Both the position numbers and the translations under genes were made by a program. A DNA stretch of 64,000 nt, taken from Nitrosospira multiformis. Its GTDB lineage: Bacteria > Pseudomonadota > Gammaproteobacteria > Burkholderiales > Nitrosomonadaceae. Below the pieces are notes generated by a model that was given only the letters and a program-made list of their open reading frames with translations, was not told where the DNA came from and searched no databases. This document shows positions 8,139 to 17,817 of this stretch, piece after piece (position 1 is the stretch's first letter; every line of letters begins with the position of its first letter). Location of the stretch: NCBI RefSeq assembly GCF_900103165.1, contig NZ_FNKY01000001.1:62001-126000 (forward strand), in the 5' to 3' direction.

Positions 8139-9356
8139 ATGTACATGGTTAAGAAAAGCAAGGCCGAAGAATTAGCAATCTTTGGCGGAGAAAGCTTATT
8201 TGCGACACCGAAATCAACATCAAATTTAGTGCGGCCTGATTTTGAAAAATTTCTGAGCTACTCGAAATTATTTTTTGATCAGCGTCAATATACAAATAAT
8301 GGTCCGCTCGTAAGACTTCTTGAGCAACGACTGGCAAATTTTCATCAGACCGAATTCTGTATTACGTTCTGCAGCGGATTCTGGGCATTAACTCTTGCAA
8401 TCTCTGCGCTTGCGACCAAAGGCAGGAGCGAGATTGTGATGCCCTCGCTGACCTATCGCCGCATGGCGGATATCGCTGCGTGGGTAAATCTGAAGCCCCA
8501 TTTTTGTGAGGTCGAGCCAACATCGCTCGCCGTCAGTGCCGCAACAGTAAGCTCTTGCATCAACGCAAATACTGCGTTAATTCTGGGAGTTCATCCTATT
8601 GTGAACTCCTGCGATATCGATGGATTGGTTGGTCTTGCGAAAGAAAAAAATATCCCACTCCTGTTTGATTCCGTTGAATCCGTTTACGAATCATCTGATA
8701 GCGGCAAAGTGGGATGTTTCGGCGCTGCTGAGGTTTTTTCGTTGCACGCTAGCAAGTTGTTAAATGGATTCGAAGGCGGCTACCTCACAACTAATGATGC
8801 GTACCTGGCAGAGCGGTTGGCACTGACCCGTGGCTTTGGTTTCAAGGGAGTAGACCACATTGTAGTATCTGGGGGGATGAACACTAAGCTCAATGAGATA
8901 CATGCGGCCATGGCACTTGCAAGCTTGGATGATCTTGAGGATCAGGTTTTTCGTAATCGCCAACGCTACTACACCTATAAGCGTTTGCTAGCTTCTATCC
9001 CCGGAATACGGTTACTTGAATTTGAAGAAAGCCACCAAACAGGCTATAAGAATATCGTGGTTGAGCTTCTTGAGAGATGGACATTGACTCGTGTGGATAC
9101 CCTCAGAATATTGAACGCAGAAAATATTCTTGCGCGGGCCTATTATTCCCCGCCGTTACATCGTAAACGAATGGCATATGACCATGTACCTGTGGATTTG
9201 CCAGCGACTGATATTCTTGCTGAAAGATTTATGCTCCTTCCATGCGGGCATCTCGTCAGCAACGATGATGTTGACGAGACTGTCAGGCTATTAAGCTTTC
9301 TCTCCACAAACGCAAATTTGATCATTAATCATTTGCAGAATAATGGTGTGAAATAA
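8139..9356 (+). CDS. DegT/DnrJ/EryC1-type PLP-dependent enzyme (first of two)
   Basis: 405 residues. The fold-type I pattern of sugar aminotransferases is seen: TNNGPLVRLLEQRLA near the N-terminus, FCSGFWALTLAI, LLFDSVES, and FSLHASKLLNGFEGGYL with K206 as the probable PLP lysine. Members transfer an amino group to a keto-sugar nucleotide; some catalyse dehydration instead. A second, diverged paralogue begins at the base after its stop codon. Tandem DegT genes could act on two different sugars or form a heteromer; the sequence does not decide. Confidence 0.85.
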   Translation: MYMVKKSKAEELAIFGGESLFATPKSTSNLVRPDFEKFLSYSKLFFDQRQYTNNGPLVRLLEQRLANFHQTEFCITFCSGFWALTLAISALATKGRSEIVMPSLTYRRMADIAAWVNLKPHFCEVEPTSLAVSAATVSSCINANTALILGVHPIVNSCDIDGLVGLAKEKNIPLLFDSVESVYESSDSGKVGCFGAAEVFSLHASKLLNGFEGGYLTTNDAYLAERLALTRGFGFKGVDHIVVSGGMNTKLNEIHAAMALASLDDLEDQVFRNRQRYYTYKRLLASIPGIRLLEFEESHQTGYKNIVVELLERWTLTRVDTLRILNAENILARAYYSPPLHRKRMAYDHVPVDLPATDILAERFMLLPCGHLVSNDDVDETVRLLSFLSTNANLIINHLQNNGVK

Positions 9357-10547
9357 ATGAAGGCAAATAGCTTTGCACTTTTTGGCGCAGAACCAGAGTT
9401 TGACAAGCATCTTCCCATTGGACAACTCTACTTTCCCTCATGGGAGCGTTACGAATTATCGTTTCGAGGAATCTTTGAACGGCAGTACTATACAAATCAA
9501 GGACCATTGACCGAAGAACTTGAGGAGAAACTTCAACAATTCTTGGGTGTTAAGCATGCGATCTGCGTGACCAATGCCACCATTGGTCTCATGATTGCAG
9601 CAGAAGCTATGGAGCTTTCAGGAAAAGTAATTCTTCCTGCTTTTACCTTTATAGCTTCAGCGCAGTCGCTGACTTGGACAGACCTCGAGCCTGTTTTCTG
9701 CGACATTGATTTGGACACCCATCAAATCGCAATTGACCAGATTAGTGCACTAATCGACCGTGACGTGAGTGCGATTATGGGCGTAAATCTTTGGGGGGGC
9801 TCGTGCAACCCGAAGGCACTCTCTAAATTAGCAGATGCTCATGATGTTCAATTGTATTTTGACTCTGCACATTCCTTTGGCTGTACTGTTGATGACACTG
9901 CGATTGGGAATTTTGGGCGTGCTGAGGTGTTTTCCTTTCACGCAACAAAAGTAGTGAGCGCGACCGAAGGCGGTTGTATCTGTACCAATGACGATGACTT
10001 GGCGGCGCGTCTACGGAATATCCGGAGTAGCTACGGTGCGCGCAAGCTGGTCAATGTTGTTAAGACTGCAAATGGAAGAATGTCGGAAGCACAGGCTGCG
10101 ATCGGGCTTCTGAGCCTTGAGGATTTCCCTGTCAACCAAAAAAATAACGAGTTGCTATATCGGTATTATGAGACGCAATTGGATGCAATTCCTGGTCTTC
10201 ATCTTGTAAGGCCAACAGGCGTCAGCTTCTCAAATTACCAATACGTTGTATGCAGCGTTGACGAGCGCGAATTCGGACTTTCTCGGGATTTATTAATTGA
10301 AGTGCTCAAAGCAGAAAATGTAAATGCCCGCCGCTATTTTTATCCCGGTTTGCATCGCAGCCTTCCATATGTTCAAGAACAGGCGCATTACCTGGATCGA
10401 TTACCTAATACGGATATCCTTTGCGCATCATGTATCCAGTTTCCGATTGGAGCATTTGTTTCAACTCAAATCGTTGAGCGTATCTGTAAGATTCTCATTA
10501 AGGCACACTATGCTTCGGCGGTAATCCGTTCGCAGTATGACCGATAA
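9357..10547 (+). CDS. DegT/DnrJ/EryC1-type PLP-dependent enzyme (second of two)
   Basis: 396 residues, starting immediately after the stop of its paralogue. Motifs: YYTNQGPLTEELEEKL, ICVTNATIGLMIA, LYFDSAHSFG and FSFHATKVVSATEGGCI, with K198 as the predicted Schiff-base lysine. It keeps the substrate-side segment ARRYFYPGLH common in sugar aminotransferases. It is closer to the canonical family pattern than the first copy. Its stop overlaps the start of the WbqC-family gene by 11 bases. Confidence 0.87.
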   Translation: MKANSFALFGAEPEFDKHLPIGQLYFPSWERYELSFRGIFERQYYTNQGPLTEELEEKLQQFLGVKHAICVTNATIGLMIAAEAMELSGKVILPAFTFIASAQSLTWTDLEPVFCDIDLDTHQIAIDQISALIDRDVSAIMGVNLWGGSCNPKALSKLADAHDVQLYFDSAHSFGCTVDDTAIGNFGRAEVFSFHATKVVSATEGGCICTNDDDLAARLRNIRSSYGARKLVNVVKTANGRMSEAQAAIGLLSLEDFPVNQKNNELLYRYYETQLDAIPGLHLVRPTGVSFSNYQYVVCSVDEREFGLSRDLLIEVLKAENVNARRYFYPGLHRSLPYVQEQAHYLDRLPNTDILCASCIQFPIGAFVSTQIVERICKILIKAHYASAVIRSQYDR

Positions 10548-11289
10548 ATTGAGCCTTGGGATCATGCAGCCCTATTTCTTTCCATATTTGGGACACTTTT
10601 CTTTGATTGCGGCTGTCGACGAATGGATCGTATTTGACATTACGCAATACACACCAAGAACGTGGATGAACCGGAACCGCATCCTCCATCCAAGTACAGG
10701 ATGGCAATATATTACTGTGCCCCTATCAAACTCGTCGATTTCGATCAAAACATCTGAAGCGAGGGTGTTAAATCTCTCCGAAGCAAAAACCTGTATTATT
10801 GGAAAACTAAGTCATTATAAGAAAAAGGCACCTTACTTTGAGGCTGTCAATGCAATAGTTCATGAGGTATTTGATACAGCCACAGACGATTCACTTGTTC
10901 AACTCAATGTGGGTGGTCTTAATGCTGTATGTTGTTATTTGGGTATCCCATTTAACTATCGAATCTGCTCTGACCTAAACTTATCATTGCCAGAAAATTT
11001 GCGACCGGGTGAGTGGGCACCAGAAATATGCAGCATGCTAGGTGCCACCAGTTACGTTAATCCGGCCAGCGGCCAAAATATTTTTGATCCGACAGATTTT
11101 GCTCGTCGCGATATCTCCCTACATCTCGCACAGTCTCCGCAGTTTGTTTATAACACCGCGCCCTACCCATACGAGCCAAACCTATCTATTTTAGACGTTT
11201 TGATGTGGAGTTCACCTACCGTTGTTGCTGAGGCGATTCGCAATGGTGTGGTTATAAATGAGAAAATTTCACCAAAGTTCAGCGAATAA
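10537..11289 (+). CDS. WbqC-like family protein
   Basis: 250 residues. The N-terminus GIMQPYFFPYLGHFSLI and the segment WMNRNRIL match the WbqC family, which is found in O-antigen and other glycan clusters and has been suggested to act with aminotransferases or acyl/peptidyl transfer in sugar modification; no firm reaction is established. The 11-base overlap with the aminotransferase gene suggests coupled translation. The operon is interrupted about 120 bases downstream by an IS30 element. Confidence 0.85.
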   Translation: MTDKLSLGIMQPYFFPYLGHFSLIAAVDEWIVFDITQYTPRTWMNRNRILHPSTGWQYITVPLSNSSISIKTSEARVLNLSEAKTCIIGKLSHYKKKAPYFEAVNAIVHEVFDTATDDSLVQLNVGGLNAVCCYLGIPFNYRICSDLNLSLPENLRPGEWAPEICSMLGATSYVNPASGQNIFDPTDFARRDISLHLAQSPQFVYNTAPYPYEPNLSILDVLMWSSPTVVAEAIRNGVVINEKISPKFSE

Positions 11290-11407
11290 ATTGAGATTTA
11301 GTAAGAGCAACAAAAAAATTCAGGCCGAAACAATCCAGGTTAATGCAGTTTTACTGATTTACCGGACCGAGCAATGATTAAAAAAATCCTTGTGGAGTTT
11401 TAGATAG

Positions 11408-12531
11408 GGCGCGCTCAAAAAGCAAGTGCAACATTTTTGGGAGAAAATGTTGCATGGGAAAAATCTACTAGTAGTTGAGTATTGAAGAGCGCACGATGAT
11501 CCAAACACAACTGGAGATGGGAGTCAAACCGGCGGCGATTGCCTTGGGGTTAAATCGTTCGGCATCGACGCTTTCTCGCGAACTCCGTCGAAACGGTTGG
11601 GCTCGCCCGACGGCACGCCGTTACCCTGGACGTCCTCCGGTGGCAGGCGGCTACCGTGCCCAAACTGCCCATAAGCGCGCCCATGCCTGCACGGTCAGAG
11701 CGCGCGTTGCGCGTCGCCTGCGGCCGGGAACCGAATCGTGGGATCAGGTCATCCACTACCTGAAAGCGGGCTACTCGCCCGAGCAGATTGCTGGCACACT
11801 GATGCTTGTAAATGCTGAAACGCCTACGTTGCAGGTTTCTCACGAAACCATCTACACCACGATCTACGCCATGCCGCGTGGCGAACTGCGCACGGAAGTG
11901 ATTGGCTGGTTGCGCTTCGGTCATGCCAAGCGCCACCCACGTGCGCGCGGCGAAGACCGGCAGGGACAGATTCCAGACAGGGTCAGCATTCATGACCTCC
12001 CGCCTGAAATTGAAGAGCGATTGGTGCCAGGGCACTGGGAGGGTGATCTCATCAAGGGAGCGCATAACCGCTCGGCCGTCGGTACGCTGGTGGAGCGCAC
12101 CACCTTGTTCACGGTGCTGTCCAGAATGGACAATGCCAGTGCCGACGCAGCTCTGAGCGGATTCAGTCATGTGCTCAATCGTATCGAGGCGCAACAACGT
12201 CTTTCGCTGACTTACGATCAGGGCCGGGAAATGGCGGCGCATCAGCGGCTGACTGAAGCTACCGGAGTGAAGGTATACTTTGCCGATCCGCACAGTCCCT
12301 GGCAGCGGGGAATCAACGAAAACACCAACGGCCTGTTGCGGCAGCACCTGCCCAAGGGCAGCGACTTGAGCGGCTTCATCCAGGAAAAGCTGGATGCAAT
12401 TGCCTGGAAACTGAACACCTGGCCACGAAAGTCGCTGGGCTTCAGGTGTCCCGCAGAGTTGTTTACCCCTGACGCTTTCAATTTCAGGCAGCATCATGCT
12501 GCGCTTTTTGCACTTGGTCATTGAAACCGCC
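11408..12531 (+). mobile_element. IS30-family insertion sequence, apparently complete
   Basis: Ends form an imperfect 24-bp inverted repeat: 11408-11431 begins GGCGCGCTCAA and continues through GCAAGTGCAA, and the complement of 12508-12531 begins GGCGGTTTCAA and continues through CCAAGTGCAA (18 of 24 positions agree). Both sides are flanked by TAG (11405-11407 and 12532-12534), a 3-bp target duplication as expected for IS30. The single gene fills the element. It separates the WbqC gene from the large glycosyltransferase gene. Confidence 0.85.
11475..12524 (+). CDS. IS30-family transposase
   Basis: 349 residues from a TTG; an in-frame ATG lies at 11496. The N-terminus has a helix-turn-helix (GLNRSASTLSRELRRNGW). 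The catalytic core has GHWEGDLIKG, the segment around TYDQGREM for the second acidic residue, and NENTNGLLRQHLPKG with the final glutamate, the DDE pattern of IS30. The last codons overlap the right inverted repeat. No frameshift or stop is seen, so the gene looks functional. Confidence 0.93.
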   Translation: MSIEERTMIQTQLEMGVKPAAIALGLNRSASTLSRELRRNGWARPTARRYPGRPPVAGGYRAQTAHKRAHACTVRARVARRLRPGTESWDQVIHYLKAGYSPEQIAGTLMLVNAETPTLQVSHETIYTTIYAMPRGELRTEVIGWLRFGHAKRHPRARGEDRQGQIPDRVSIHDLPPEIEERLVPGHWEGDLIKGAHNRSAVGTLVERTTLFTVLSRMDNASADAALSGFSHVLNRIEAQQRLSLTYDQGREMAAHQRLTEATGVKVYFADPHSPWQRGINENTNGLLRQHLPKGSDLSGFIQEKLDAIAWKLNTWPRKSLGFRCPAELFTPDAFNFRQHHAALFALGH

Positions 12532-12581
12532 TAGAGTAATCGAACCGAATCTTCTGAAAATATATCGGAGAAAAAGTAGAC

Positions 12582-15500
12582 GTGCCTAAAGTTTCTGTAA
12601 TCCTGACATCATTTAATCATGAGAAACACATCCAAGAAGCGATTAATACCGTCCTCAATCAGTCTTTTACCGATTTCGAGCTGATTATTTGGGATGATGC
12701 CTCCGCTGATAACTCATGGTATTTAATTAACCAATATTCTGACCCTCGCATCAGGGCATTTCGTAATGAGGTACAAAAAAAAGGTGGATGGGGCATAAAC
12801 AAAGCCATCTCCGAGGTGGCCTCGGGCAAGTACATCGCAATCCATCATTCTGACGATGCGTGGGAACCGGATAAACTGCAAAAACAGGTTGCAGTTCTGG
12901 ATGATCATCCCGAAATTGGCGCAGTCTTTACATGGTCGCAAATAATCAATGAATACGGTGTTAAGTTGGAAAACAGTTGGTTTATTCAGGAAAATAAGAC
13001 CCAATGGCAGTGGCTCAATCAGCTTTTTCTCGAGGAAAATCATCTAAACCACCCTAGCGTATTGATTAGAAAACAGTGCTACCAAGATGTGGGGGTATAT
13101 TCCTACGGCCTGGCACAGACGGGTGATGCAGAAATGTGGAGCAGAGTTTTAATAAAATTTCCCATACATGTTATTCAGGAGAGACTAACAAAACATCGGT
13201 TCTTTTCGGATGAATCGAACTCCAGTGGTCCCAGAATTGAGGTTGCGATCAGGGCTAACAGCGAATGGAATATTCTAAGGGAGAATTATCTTTCGATTGC
13301 TAACTTTGAAGATATTGTCGCGACATTCCCCGGTCTCGAACGTTTTAGAAACCCAGAAGGTTTTGATAATAAGTTCTTATTAGCTATGGCGTGCTTAGAA
13401 TGTAAACAGCGTAATGCCTGGCAATTGGGGCTAAAGTGGTTGTTCGATTTGCTTAATGATGAAACCAGATACAGAAAGATAAAAGAACTCTACTCCTTCA
13501 CTCATCTGGATTTCATTAGAATGACAGCGGAATTTGATGTTTATTGTATCGAGCGGGACAAACAGATGGCCGAACGCGACAAGCAGATGGCCGAACACGA
13601 CAAGCAGATCGCCGAACGCGACAAGCAGATTACCAGCCTTAATCAGATATTATCTGAGCGAAATATGCAGATAGCTGGCCTTTATAATTCGAACAGCTGG
13701 CGAATCACGTGGCCATTACGTACGACGGCACATCACCTAAAACGAGTCAGACACGCAGCCACACCGGTCGTCAGACGTGCGGCAAGCTACTTGGTAAAGC
13801 AATATCTCTCCAGCCCGAGAATTCGTGGCTGGTATGCCTCAGCTAAAAATATTTCAAGCAAGGCTATATATCCAATATCTCCAAAATTACATGAACTACT
13901 TTTTGTTAAGCTGAAGCTATATTTGAGAAGACACTACTTAAACCGGGATCGTTCCTCTTCCATTTTTGCTTCTGAACGTCTTTATCGAACTATGAAATCT
14001 GTTCCTGTAGATTTCCGTCCTAAAGTATCTGTAATTGTGCCCAGCTATAACCATGCCCGTTTTCTTCGGCAGCGGCTTGATTCAATTTACCAGCAGACAT
14101 ATTCAAATTTTGAGGTCATTCTTCTGGATGACGCTTCAACGGATGAGAGTCAAATTATTCTTGAAGAATATCGACGGCGCTATCCACAGATAACTCAGTG
14201 TTCGTTTAATGAAAAAAATTCTGGGGAAGTGTTTAATCAATGGCAGCACGGCTTTGAGATAGCATCTGGAGATTTAATATGGATAGCCGAAAGTGATGAT
14301 TATTGCTCTGAGAATCTAGTGGCCGATCTCGTGAAATATTTCGTGGATGACGCTGTGATGCTCGCTTATTGTCAAACAACATTTGTTGAGAGAGAGTCTA
14401 CTGAACCGATCTGGAGTTTAGAGGAATATTTAGTTGAACTGGATCCAGATTTATGGCGTGCTTCCTTTGTTATGTCGGCGCACCACCTAGTAAATAAGGT
14501 ATGGGCGATTAAAAACATCATACCGAATGTTAGCAGCGCAATCTTTCGTCATCCGAGGAAACTGGAGTTACTGAAGAACAAAAAATGGAAACGGATGAGA
14601 ATATGTGGAGACTGGGTATTTTATTTGCATCTTATACGAGGCGGGCTAGTAGCTTACACACCGAACGCCACTAATTATTACCGACTCCACCAAAATAACA
14701 CCTCAAGAAACACATATAGTAAGGATATTTACTATCAGGAGCATGAGCAGGTCGCAAAACAAGTACTCACATTGTATCGGGTAGAGAATGGAGTATTTGA
14801 ACGACAACGGCATATTCTCGAACTACATTGGCGTTCTTTTCGTACGGATTACTCGGAGGATTCATTAAAAAAATGCTATGACTATGAGCGAATTCGACAT
14901 TATTCGGCGCAGAGAAAACCAAACTTATTGATGGCCTCTTTTGCATTAATAGCAGGAGGTGGAGAAACTTTCCCTATTAAGCTCGCCAATATATTGAAGG
15001 CGGCCGGTTACGGTATAACATTTCTCAATTGTCATGAAGCAGCTACCGAGATCGGCGTAAGACGAATGTTGCGGGAAGACATACCACTGCTGGAACTAGA
15101 TACCCTTGAGAAGCTAAGTGCCGTAGTTGATGATATGGGTATAGAGCTTGTGCACTCACATCATGGATGGGTTGATGTAAGTGTTTGCAATTTTTTGGAA
15201 CAAAATTCTAATAGTCAATTGATCGTCACCCTTCACGGAATGTACGAGACAATTCCTCCAATCGAGCTGCCTCATATCTTACCCTTGCTGAAAAAGAGAG
15301 TAGATAAATTTGTTTATACTGCGGACAAAAATTTGACGGTATTCGATACTAATCACTTTGATATTAATCGCTTCGTCAGGATTGATAACGCCCTGGATAT
15401 AATACCAATAACTCCAGTCCCGCGCTTCCAACTGGGCATTTCGGAAAATGCTTTCCTAATCTGCTTAGTCAGTCGCGCCATTCCGGAAAAAGGCTGGCAG

Positions 15501-16022
15501 GAGGCAATTGAGGCTGTAAAATTGGCTAGAGAGATTCACCAAAAAGACATTCATCTGCTGCTAATCGGTGAAGGGCCAGAATATGACCGATTAAAGCCCA
15601 TTATTAAAGATGAATTTATTCATTTCCTGGGGTTCCGCGCAAATATTCGCGATTATTTTGCAACATCTGACCTGGGTTTCCTGCCTTCGCGCTTTCTGGG
15701 AGAAAGTTTTCCGCTTGTATTGATTGATTGCCTTCACTCCAACCGCCCGATGTTAGCGAGTAATGTCGGAGAAATTAAAAGAATGATGTCAACCAGCAGT
15801 GGTCCAGCCGGAACAGTATTCGACTTGGAAAATTGGAATATCCCAATTACCAATGTTGCTGAAATCATTGCTACATATGCGGAAGAAAAAAACTTGTACC
15901 TTGATCACCTGCATCGAGTTCCCGTAGCGGCAGCTAAATTTGACCCGGCAATCTTACTGAAGAATTATGAAGCGGTTTATCTTGAGTTATGTAGAAAGAA
16001 AACTGGTAAAACTCTGAGCTAA
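12582..16022 (+). CDS. Large glycosyltransferase with two GT2 domains, a heptad coiled coil and a GT4 domain
   Basis: 1146 residues from a GTG with a GGAG site 12 bases upstream. Domains in order: GT2 (about 1-230; VSVILTSFNHEKHI, WDDAS, HHSDD), a coiled coil of ERDKQMA-type heptads (about 323-352), a basic linker with NSWRITWPLR, a second GT2 (about 478-700; VSVIVPSYNHARFL, DDASTDES, ESDDY), and a GT4-type domain (about 775-1130; VSRAIPEKGW, LLIGEGPEYDRL, ESFPLVLIDCL). It could therefore add three sugars, or polymerise. There is no signal peptide or membrane segment, so it acts on the cytoplasmic face. The IS30 element directly upstream may alter its expression. Confidence 0.85.
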   Translation: MPKVSVILTSFNHEKHIQEAINTVLNQSFTDFELIIWDDASADNSWYLINQYSDPRIRAFRNEVQKKGGWGINKAISEVASGKYIAIHHSDDAWEPDKLQKQVAVLDDHPEIGAVFTWSQIINEYGVKLENSWFIQENKTQWQWLNQLFLEENHLNHPSVLIRKQCYQDVGVYSYGLAQTGDAEMWSRVLIKFPIHVIQERLTKHRFFSDESNSSGPRIEVAIRANSEWNILRENYLSIANFEDIVATFPGLERFRNPEGFDNKFLLAMACLECKQRNAWQLGLKWLFDLLNDETRYRKIKELYSFTHLDFIRMTAEFDVYCIERDKQMAERDKQMAEHDKQIAERDKQITSLNQILSERNMQIAGLYNSNSWRITWPLRTTAHHLKRVRHAATPVVRRAASYLVKQYLSSPRIRGWYASAKNISSKAIYPISPKLHELLFVKLKLYLRRHYLNRDRSSSIFASERLYRTMKSVPVDFRPKVSVIVPSYNHARFLRQRLDSIYQQTYSNFEVILLDDASTDESQIILEEYRRRYPQITQCSFNEKNSGEVFNQWQHGFEIASGDLIWIAESDDYCSENLVADLVKYFVDDAVMLAYCQTTFVERESTEPIWSLEEYLVELDPDLWRASFVMSAHHLVNKVWAIKNIIPNVSSAIFRHPRKLELLKNKKWKRMRICGDWVFYLHLIRGGLVAYTPNATNYYRLHQNNTSRNTYSKDIYYQEHEQVAKQVLTLYRVENGVFERQRHILELHWRSFRTDYSEDSLKKCYDYERIRHYSAQRKPNLLMASFALIAGGGETFPIKLANILKAAGYGITFLNCHEAATEIGVRRMLREDIPLLELDTLEKLSAVVDDMGIELVHSHHGWVDVSVCNFLEQNSNSQLIVTLHGMYETIPPIELPHILPLLKKRVDKFVYTADKNLTVFDTNHFDINRFVRIDNALDIIPITPVPRFQLGISENAFLICLVSRAIPEKGWQEAIEAVKLAREIHQKDIHLLLIGEGPEYDRLKPIIKDEFIHFLGFRANIRDYFATSDLGFLPSRFLGESFPLVLIDCLHSNRPMLASNVGEIKRMMSTSSGPAGTVFDLENWNIPITNVAEIIATYAEEKNLYLDHLHRVPVAAAKFDPAILLKNYEAVYLELCRKKTGKTLS
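13551..13634 (+). repeat. 21-bp tandem repeat, four units, coding heptads
   Basis: Four consecutive 21-base units encode ERDKQMA, ERDKQMA, EHDKQIA and ERDKQIT inside the large glycosyltransferase. Units 2-4 differ at only a few bases, so the array could change length by slippage without breaking the frame. Confidence 0.85.
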
Positions 16023-16213
16023 TTGCCAACGTAGCAGATACTGAATACCGGAAGTGGTATTGGAATCGGGCACCTAAGTTATCCTTTGGCATCCATAAGG
16101 CCAACCGGTTGAGTTTTAGATGGACTATCTCTCCTTGCCCATATTTTTTAATCAATACACCATATTTCTGCAACTGACTCCACACAAGCCAGGCCGAACA
16201 AAGGAACTCTTTA
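16023..16213. other. Short spacer between glycan genes
   Basis: 190 bases with no recognisable coding content; it precedes the epimerase start at 16214. Confidence 0.4.
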
Positions 16214-17155
16214 ATGAAATGCGTATTATTTGGTGGTGGTGGCTTTATCGGTTCGGCGGTTGCAGATCGCTTGCTACTAGATGGTCATTTCTTGCGTATT
16301 TTCGAACGGCCCAGAGTAGAACCTTATCGGAAATTCGAGACATACGAGTATGTGGAATGGATGACGGGCGACCTGCTCAGCGCCCACGATGTGAGTGATG
16401 CCATTGATGGCGTAGACGTGGTGTTGCATCTGGTATCTACTACCCTGCCTAAAAGTTCCAACGATGACCCAATCTATGACGTACAGAGTAACCTGGTAGC
16501 CACTTTGCAGTTACTTAATACTATGGTTGAAAAAAAGATTCCAAAAATTGTTTTCATCTCATCGGGCGGCACGGTGTACGGTACACCTGTCTATCTGCCA
16601 ATTGATGAGCGCCATCCGACCGATCCTCTGGTTTCCTATGGAATTACGAAGCTGGCTATAGAGAAATACCTCCTGATGTTTGAGCGGATTCATGGCATTA
16701 AATCCATAATACTCCGGGTGGCCAACCCCTTTGGCGAGCGACAGCGAATTGAAACAGCCCAAGGCGCTATAGGTGTATTCCTAAATCGCGCTTTGTGTCA
16801 CCAGCCCATAGACATTTGGGGGAATGGAAGCATAACTAGAGATTACATTTATATTAGCGACGTAGCGGATGCATTTGCGTGTGCACTGTCTTATTCCGGA
16901 CAGAAGAGCGTCTTTAATATTAGCTCTGGAAAGGGTACCAGTATCCATACATTGATAGCATTGATTGAGGACGTGTTGAATCAGCCAATCGAGTACCGAC
17001 ACCTGCCAGAAAGACCGTTTGATGTACCCATCAGCATCCTGAGCAACGAATTAGCACGACAAGAATTGGGCTGGGCTCCTAATGTTCAAATTCGTGAGGG
17101 AATTGTCCGCACCGCAGCATGGATAAAGAAAACATTGCCAAATCGTGTTACTTGA
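16214..17155 (+). CDS. NAD-dependent nucleotide-sugar epimerase/dehydratase (extended SDR)
   Basis: 313 residues. The N-terminal dinucleotide motif GGGGFIGS (7-14), the catalytic SSGGTVYG serine segment and the YxxxK pair (Y142, K146 in SYGITK) are all present, as in UDP-glucose 4-epimerase-like enzymes. RVANPFGERQ and the RDYIYISDVADA segment fit the sugar-binding half. It probably epimerises or dehydrates a nucleotide sugar for the exported glycan; the exact substrate cannot be read. Downstream lies a truncated glycosyltransferase paralogue. Confidence 0.88.
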   Translation: MKCVLFGGGGFIGSAVADRLLLDGHFLRIFERPRVEPYRKFETYEYVEWMTGDLLSAHDVSDAIDGVDVVLHLVSTTLPKSSNDDPIYDVQSNLVATLQLLNTMVEKKIPKIVFISSGGTVYGTPVYLPIDERHPTDPLVSYGITKLAIEKYLLMFERIHGIKSIILRVANPFGERQRIETAQGAIGVFLNRALCHQPIDIWGNGSITRDYIYISDVADAFACALSYSGQKSVFNISSGKGTSIHTLIALIEDVLNQPIEYRHLPERPFDVPISILSNELARQELGWAPNVQIREGIVRTAAWIKKTLPNRVT

Positions 17156-17240
17156 TGTCAGTTACTGTCATTATCGTTAACCGAAATGACGACACTTTGC
17201 CAAATGAGCATCTGGCGTGTCCGATATAACCATTATTCCC

Positions 17241-17275
17241 GCAGCTCGCATACCGGTTACATGCTGCGGGATTTC
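17241..17275 (+). terminator. Possible hairpin after the epimerase gene
   Basis: CCCGCAGC and GCTGCGGG form an 8-bp stem around a 17-base loop, about 90 bases after the epimerase stop. No T-run follows, so intrinsic termination is doubtful. Confidence 0.3.
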
Positions 17276-17322
17276 TCGCTTTCGCCGAGACTATTTTTGA
17301 TTAGCCCCAGAGAACCGCCGAA

Positions 17323-17424
17323 ATGAGCCTTGCCAAGATTAGATCGCTGCGCGTTTTGAGTGGGTTGGTGCGAAAGGCGCGGATTGAATTTTCTCGCATG
17401 GCGGCGGCTGTGAAATATTTTAAG
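17323..17424 (+). pseudogene. Truncated 5' copy of the glycosyltransferase gene at 19160
   Basis: Thirty-four codons beginning MSLAKIRSLRVLSGLVRKAR match the first 34 codons of the intact gene at 19160 (MSLAKTRSLRILGGLVRKVR) at about 25 of 34 positions. The match ends exactly where the IS remnant begins at 17425. This is the stump of a paralogous gene cut by the insertion. Confidence 0.85.
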
Positions 17425-17815
17425 TGTAGTAGTCACGACTTCATCTGACAGTTACCCGATTTGACTGGTGCAATTGTCAGATCAGATTCAGCTGTTCAGT
17501 AATGTGATTTTAGTTGGGTTTCCTCCGGTTGGCATCAATCAGGGCATCGACACCACCTGACGCCATGGCCGATTGGTAGCGATGAAACGTATCGCGCGAG
17601 AAAAGCCCATTACCTTGCAGGCGCGGGATACATTACCAAGCTCGGCTGCCAGATCAAGCAAGCCTACCTTGTTTGATAATATTTTGCTGAACACTACTCA
17701 TGGGGTTACTCCTTTGCGCTTGAGCGCTCAATTGATAAAGATTCGCACCTCTATCAAACCGGGTAACCCCACCTTTGGCAAGGCCCTACTGTCAGATTAA
17801 ATCGCAGCTACTACA
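17425..17815 (-). mobile_element. Internally deleted IS481-like element with both ends
   Basis: The complement of 17815 reads TGTAGTAGCTGCGATTTAAT..., and the other end at 17425 reads TGTAGTAGTCACGACTTCAT..., both followed by CTGACAGT, so both terminal inverted repeats are kept. On the minus strand a start at 17699-17701 behind AAGGAG opens MSSVQQNIIK, then after a frameshift continues LLDLAAELGNVSRACKVMG and ASGGVDALIDANRRKPN, the N-terminal helix-turn-helix part of IS481-type transposases. The rest of the gene is missing and the 3' end follows directly. At 391 bp it is MITE-like. Confidence 0.8.
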
Positions 17816-17817
17816 CA

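Noticed and set aside
11550-12521. Long antisense frame (323 codons) over the IS30 transposase
   Set aside because: It mirrors the transposase codons almost exactly, has no ribosome binding site and no recognisable protein; the sense strand gives a complete IS30 transposase.
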